Shown here: piece by piece, positions 37,701 through 40,460 of the stretch | How the letters are laid out: the number at the start of each line of letters is the position of its first letter | Numbering within the stretch: position 1 is the stretch's first letter | NCBI GenBank assembly: GCA_027351005.1 | Contig: DAIEJF010000319.1 | Location: 1 to 40,460, forward strand | Source of the DNA: Paracoccaceae bacterium | Lineage (GTDB): Bacteria; Pseudomonadota; Alphaproteobacteria; Rhodobacterales; Rhodobacteraceae | DNA length: 40,460 nucleotides | Direction of reading: 5' to 3' | Notes under the pieces: model-generated | Seen by the model: only the letters and a program-made list of their open reading frames with translations | The model's database searches: none | What the model was told of the DNA's origin: nothing | Made by a program: the position numbers and the translations under genes

Positions 37701-40460
37701 ATACAGGATCCCGATGTCCTTGTGGTTGGTGGACATGAACCAGCGGGTGAAGAACCCCTTGGATTCGTGTCCGTCGTGGCCATGTATGGCTGCGTCGGCC
37801 ATGCTCGCCTCCCGTTCCCTTGACGATATGGGGCCGCGGGTGGCTTTCCCGCGCCCTCTCTAGCACCGGCTTTTAGAAGGTCGCTTGCCCCGCGGCAATC
37901 ACCCACGTTGATCTGTATCAAGAAATGTCCAGCCAACCGGCGGATTTGCGGGGCAAGCGCAGCGTCAATTCGACGCAGGGGCGACCGACGCCAGGTAGGC
38001 CGCCACGTCCTCGCCGCCCTGCGCCAGCATGAACGACATGTTGGACCGCAGGCTGTTGTCGCCGGTCTTTTCATGCACGAAGGCGGTCGGGTTCTTCACG
38101 TATTCCGCCACCAGCGCCTGGGTCCAGACCACGCCGTCCTTGCCCATGGCCTGAAGCCCGGTGCCGTAATTGAAGGGCTTGCCGTTCGCCGCCATCCCCG
38201 AGGCGGCAGCGCGGCCGATCACGCCGTAAAGGTTCGGGCCGACCATGCCGCCCTTCACAACGGGCGTTCCGTCCGGCTTGATGATCGAGTGGCAGGCCTT
38301 GCATTTGTTGAACACCTGCTCGCCCTTGGTGGCGTCGCCATCGGCAAGGGCAGGGGTGGCCAGAGCCAGCAGGCCCAGCGCTGCGATGATATGCGTCTTC
38401 ATGCGGTTCATCCTTTCATTGCGGCAGAACACTGCCTGTTACATCGTTTTGGCGCGAATCTGCGGCATCTCAACCCTGTGACGATGCCAAAGGGTCAGGC
38501 GGCGCCTCGCCCAGCACCCGGTCGAAGGCCACCCGAAGGGCCACGTCCACGTCCTCCATCGTGACCGGCAGGCCAAGGTCGACAAGGCTTGTCACCCCAT
38601 GCTCGCGAATGCCGCAGGGGACGATTCCGTCAAAGTGGCCCAGGTCGGGCTCGACGTTCAGCGAGATGCCGTGAAAGCTGACCCAGCGGCGCAGTTTCAC
38701 GCCGATGGCGGCGATCTTGTCTTCGCGCGGCGTGCCGTCGGGGTTGGCGGGTCTGTCGGGCCGCACCACCCACACGCCGACACGACCGGCGCGGGTTTCG
38801 CCCTTTACGCCGAATTCGGCCAGCGTGGCGATCACCCAGGCTTCCAGCAGGCTCACGAAGCGGCGCACGTCACGGCCGCGGCGGTTGAGGTCGAGCATGA
38901 CGTAGACAACCCGCTGCCCGGGCCCGTGATAGGTATACTGTCCTCCCCGCCCGGCGCTGTAGACAGGGAACCGGTCGGGGTCGGTCAGGTCCTCGCGTCG
39001 GGCGCTGGTGCCCGCGGTGTAGATCGGCGGGTGCTCCAGCAGCCAGACAGCCTCGTCGGCGGTGCCTGCGGCGATTCGCCCGGCGCGATCTTCCATCGCG
39101 GCCAGCGCCGTTTCATAGGGCACCAGCCCCTCCCACACCCGCCATTCGATCATCCGTCTCTCCGCCGCGCAGACCCGCCGCCGCCGATGCGGCACCCGGG
39201 GTGCTGCGCATCCCGGGCCGGTAGTCTATCCGCAAATCCTTGCCGGAGACTTGCGGGAAACCACAAGCGGTTTGCAACCCTCTGCCGGTGCGCCGCATCG
39301 ACCGGCCTCGTCGGGTGCGCCGATTCGCTGGCCCATCCGGAAGGCGGCATCACCGGGCGAAGAAACCCCTTTCCTTCGCCCCGCCGCTCCGCTAAGAACC
39401 CCGCCACCAAGCCAAATCATGCGGATGTGGCGGAATTGGTAGACGCGCAGCGTTGAGGTCGCTGTGGGGTAACTCCCGTGAAGGTTCGAGTCCTTTCATC
39501 CGCACCATCTTCCTGAACGTCCGGGGGCAGCCGCCCCGACACGCAGCCGCAGGGCTGCGTTTTTGTTTGCCCCGTCGCAGCGGGCCCTGCGGCAGGTTGT
39601 CGCATGGCGCGCCCGCGCTTTGTGGGCGCCGCGGCGGGGGCAGGCGAGGACCTGCGAACCACCCCTTTCCCTTGCCGCAGCGTCGGATGCGCCGGGTTTC
39701 CCGGCAGGTCGCGGCGGTCCTGCTGGAAAACCGTGCGCCTGGCGCCTGTCCGCAGGAATTCGTTCATGGCCGTTGCAATGCATGCCTCGTTCCGCTTAAG
39801 TCGGCTCTCACAACCGCGGCCTGACTGCGGGACGACAACCAGGGAGTTGCTGCCAGTGGCCCAACCAGCCAAGGGCGACGCGTTCGTCGAGTTCGACCGC
39901 GTTCAGAAGAGCTATGACGGGGAAACGCTCGTCGTAAAGGAATTGAACCTGACCATCGCGAAGGGGGAATTCCTGACGATGCTCGGGCCCTCGGGGTCGG
40001 GCAAGACCACCTGCCTGATGATGCTCGCGGGGTTCGAGACCGCGACGCATGGCGAGATCCGGCTGGATGGCAGACCGATCAACATGGTGCCGCCGCACAA
40101 GCGCGGGATCGGCATGGTGTTTCAGAACTACGCCCTGTTCCCGCACATGACGGTGAACGAGAACTTGGCCTTCCCGCTGGAAGTGCGCGGGATGGGCAAG
40201 GCAGAGCGCGAGGCCAAAATCAAGCGCGCGCTGGACATGGTGCAGATGGGGGCCTTCGGCAACCGGCGGCCCGCCCAGCTTTCGGGCGGCCAGCAGCAGC
40301 GGATCGCGCTGGCACGCGCGCTGGTGTTCGAGCCGCAGCTTGTCCTGATGGACGAACCACTTGGCGCGCTCGACAAGCAATTGCGCGAGCACATGCAGTT
40401 CGAGATCAAGCACCTGCACGAAAGCCTCGGCATCACCGTGGTCTATGTCACGCACGACCA

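Overview
The window is about 40 kb of GC-rich (roughly two-thirds G+C), densely packed chromosome from an alphaproteobacterium, most likely a member of the Rhodobacteraceae (Rhodobacter, Cereibacter or Rhodovulum type). The signs are the 3' end of a crotonyl-CoA carboxylase/reductase, an RpoHII-type heat-shock sigma factor behind an RpoE-like promoter, a TIGR02186/TauE gene pair, an aa3-type cytochrome oxidase subunit I behind a perfect FNR box, a VPxPA-CTERM protein, and a universal stress protein of the alphaproteobacterial type. Identifications rest on reading motifs and on memory of the families; no database search was possible.

Layout. 1-3.8 kb: ccr tail, a small conserved protein, a BtuF-like binding protein, a RecD/Dda-like helicase, a stand-alone Lrp ligand-binding domain and a short-chain dehydrogenase. 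3.8-5.5 kb: TIGR02186 protein and TauE/SafE permease (minus). 5.6-11.2 kb: a purine nucleoside uptake and salvage operon (BMP binding protein, double ABC ATPase, two permeases, purine nucleoside phosphorylase; minus) behind a perfect 18-bp palindrome that overlaps its putative -35 box. 11.2-12.9 kb: nfuA-tsaB-rimI (minus). 13.2-15.4 kb: VPxPA-CTERM protein, a universal stress gene broken by an in-frame amber codon, and an L,D-transpeptidase. 15.5-21.6 kb: trpS, a rhomboid-like protein without catalytic residues, murJ and glnD. 21.6-25.1 kb: lpoA-like lipoprotein, rsmI, yraN and gshB, echoing the E. coli yraL-yraM(lpoA)-yraN cluster. 25.1-30.0 kb: an esterase broken by a second in-frame amber codon, a YifB/ComM ATPase, an AcvB/VirJ hydrolase, and a glutathione S-transferase with a cysteine-rich tail. 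30.1-33.9 kb: rpoHII, coaBC, dut and a membrane-anchored MoeB-like protein. 33.9-35.6 kb: amino-acid ABC binding protein and permease without an ATPase. 35.6-39.2 kb (minus): lipB, cytochrome c, ctaD and a DUF2244 protein. The end holds tRNA-Leu(GAG) and the start of a PotA-like ABC ATPase.

Most of the region is housekeeping: purine uptake and phosphorolysis, Fe-S and tRNA modification, peptidoglycan export and crosslinking, PII nitrogen signalling, glutathione and CoA synthesis, stress sigma control and aerobic respiration. I see no CRISPR array, insertion sequence, prophage or clearly new multigene system. The most notable points are two genes interrupted by single in-frame TAG codons, the palindrome in front of the nucleoside operon, the FNR box before ctaD, a terminator-like hairpin inside the start of the DUF2244 gene just after ctaD, the rhomboid pseudoprotease, and the RpoE-type promoter with a second inverted repeat between the glutathione S-transferase gene and rpoHII.
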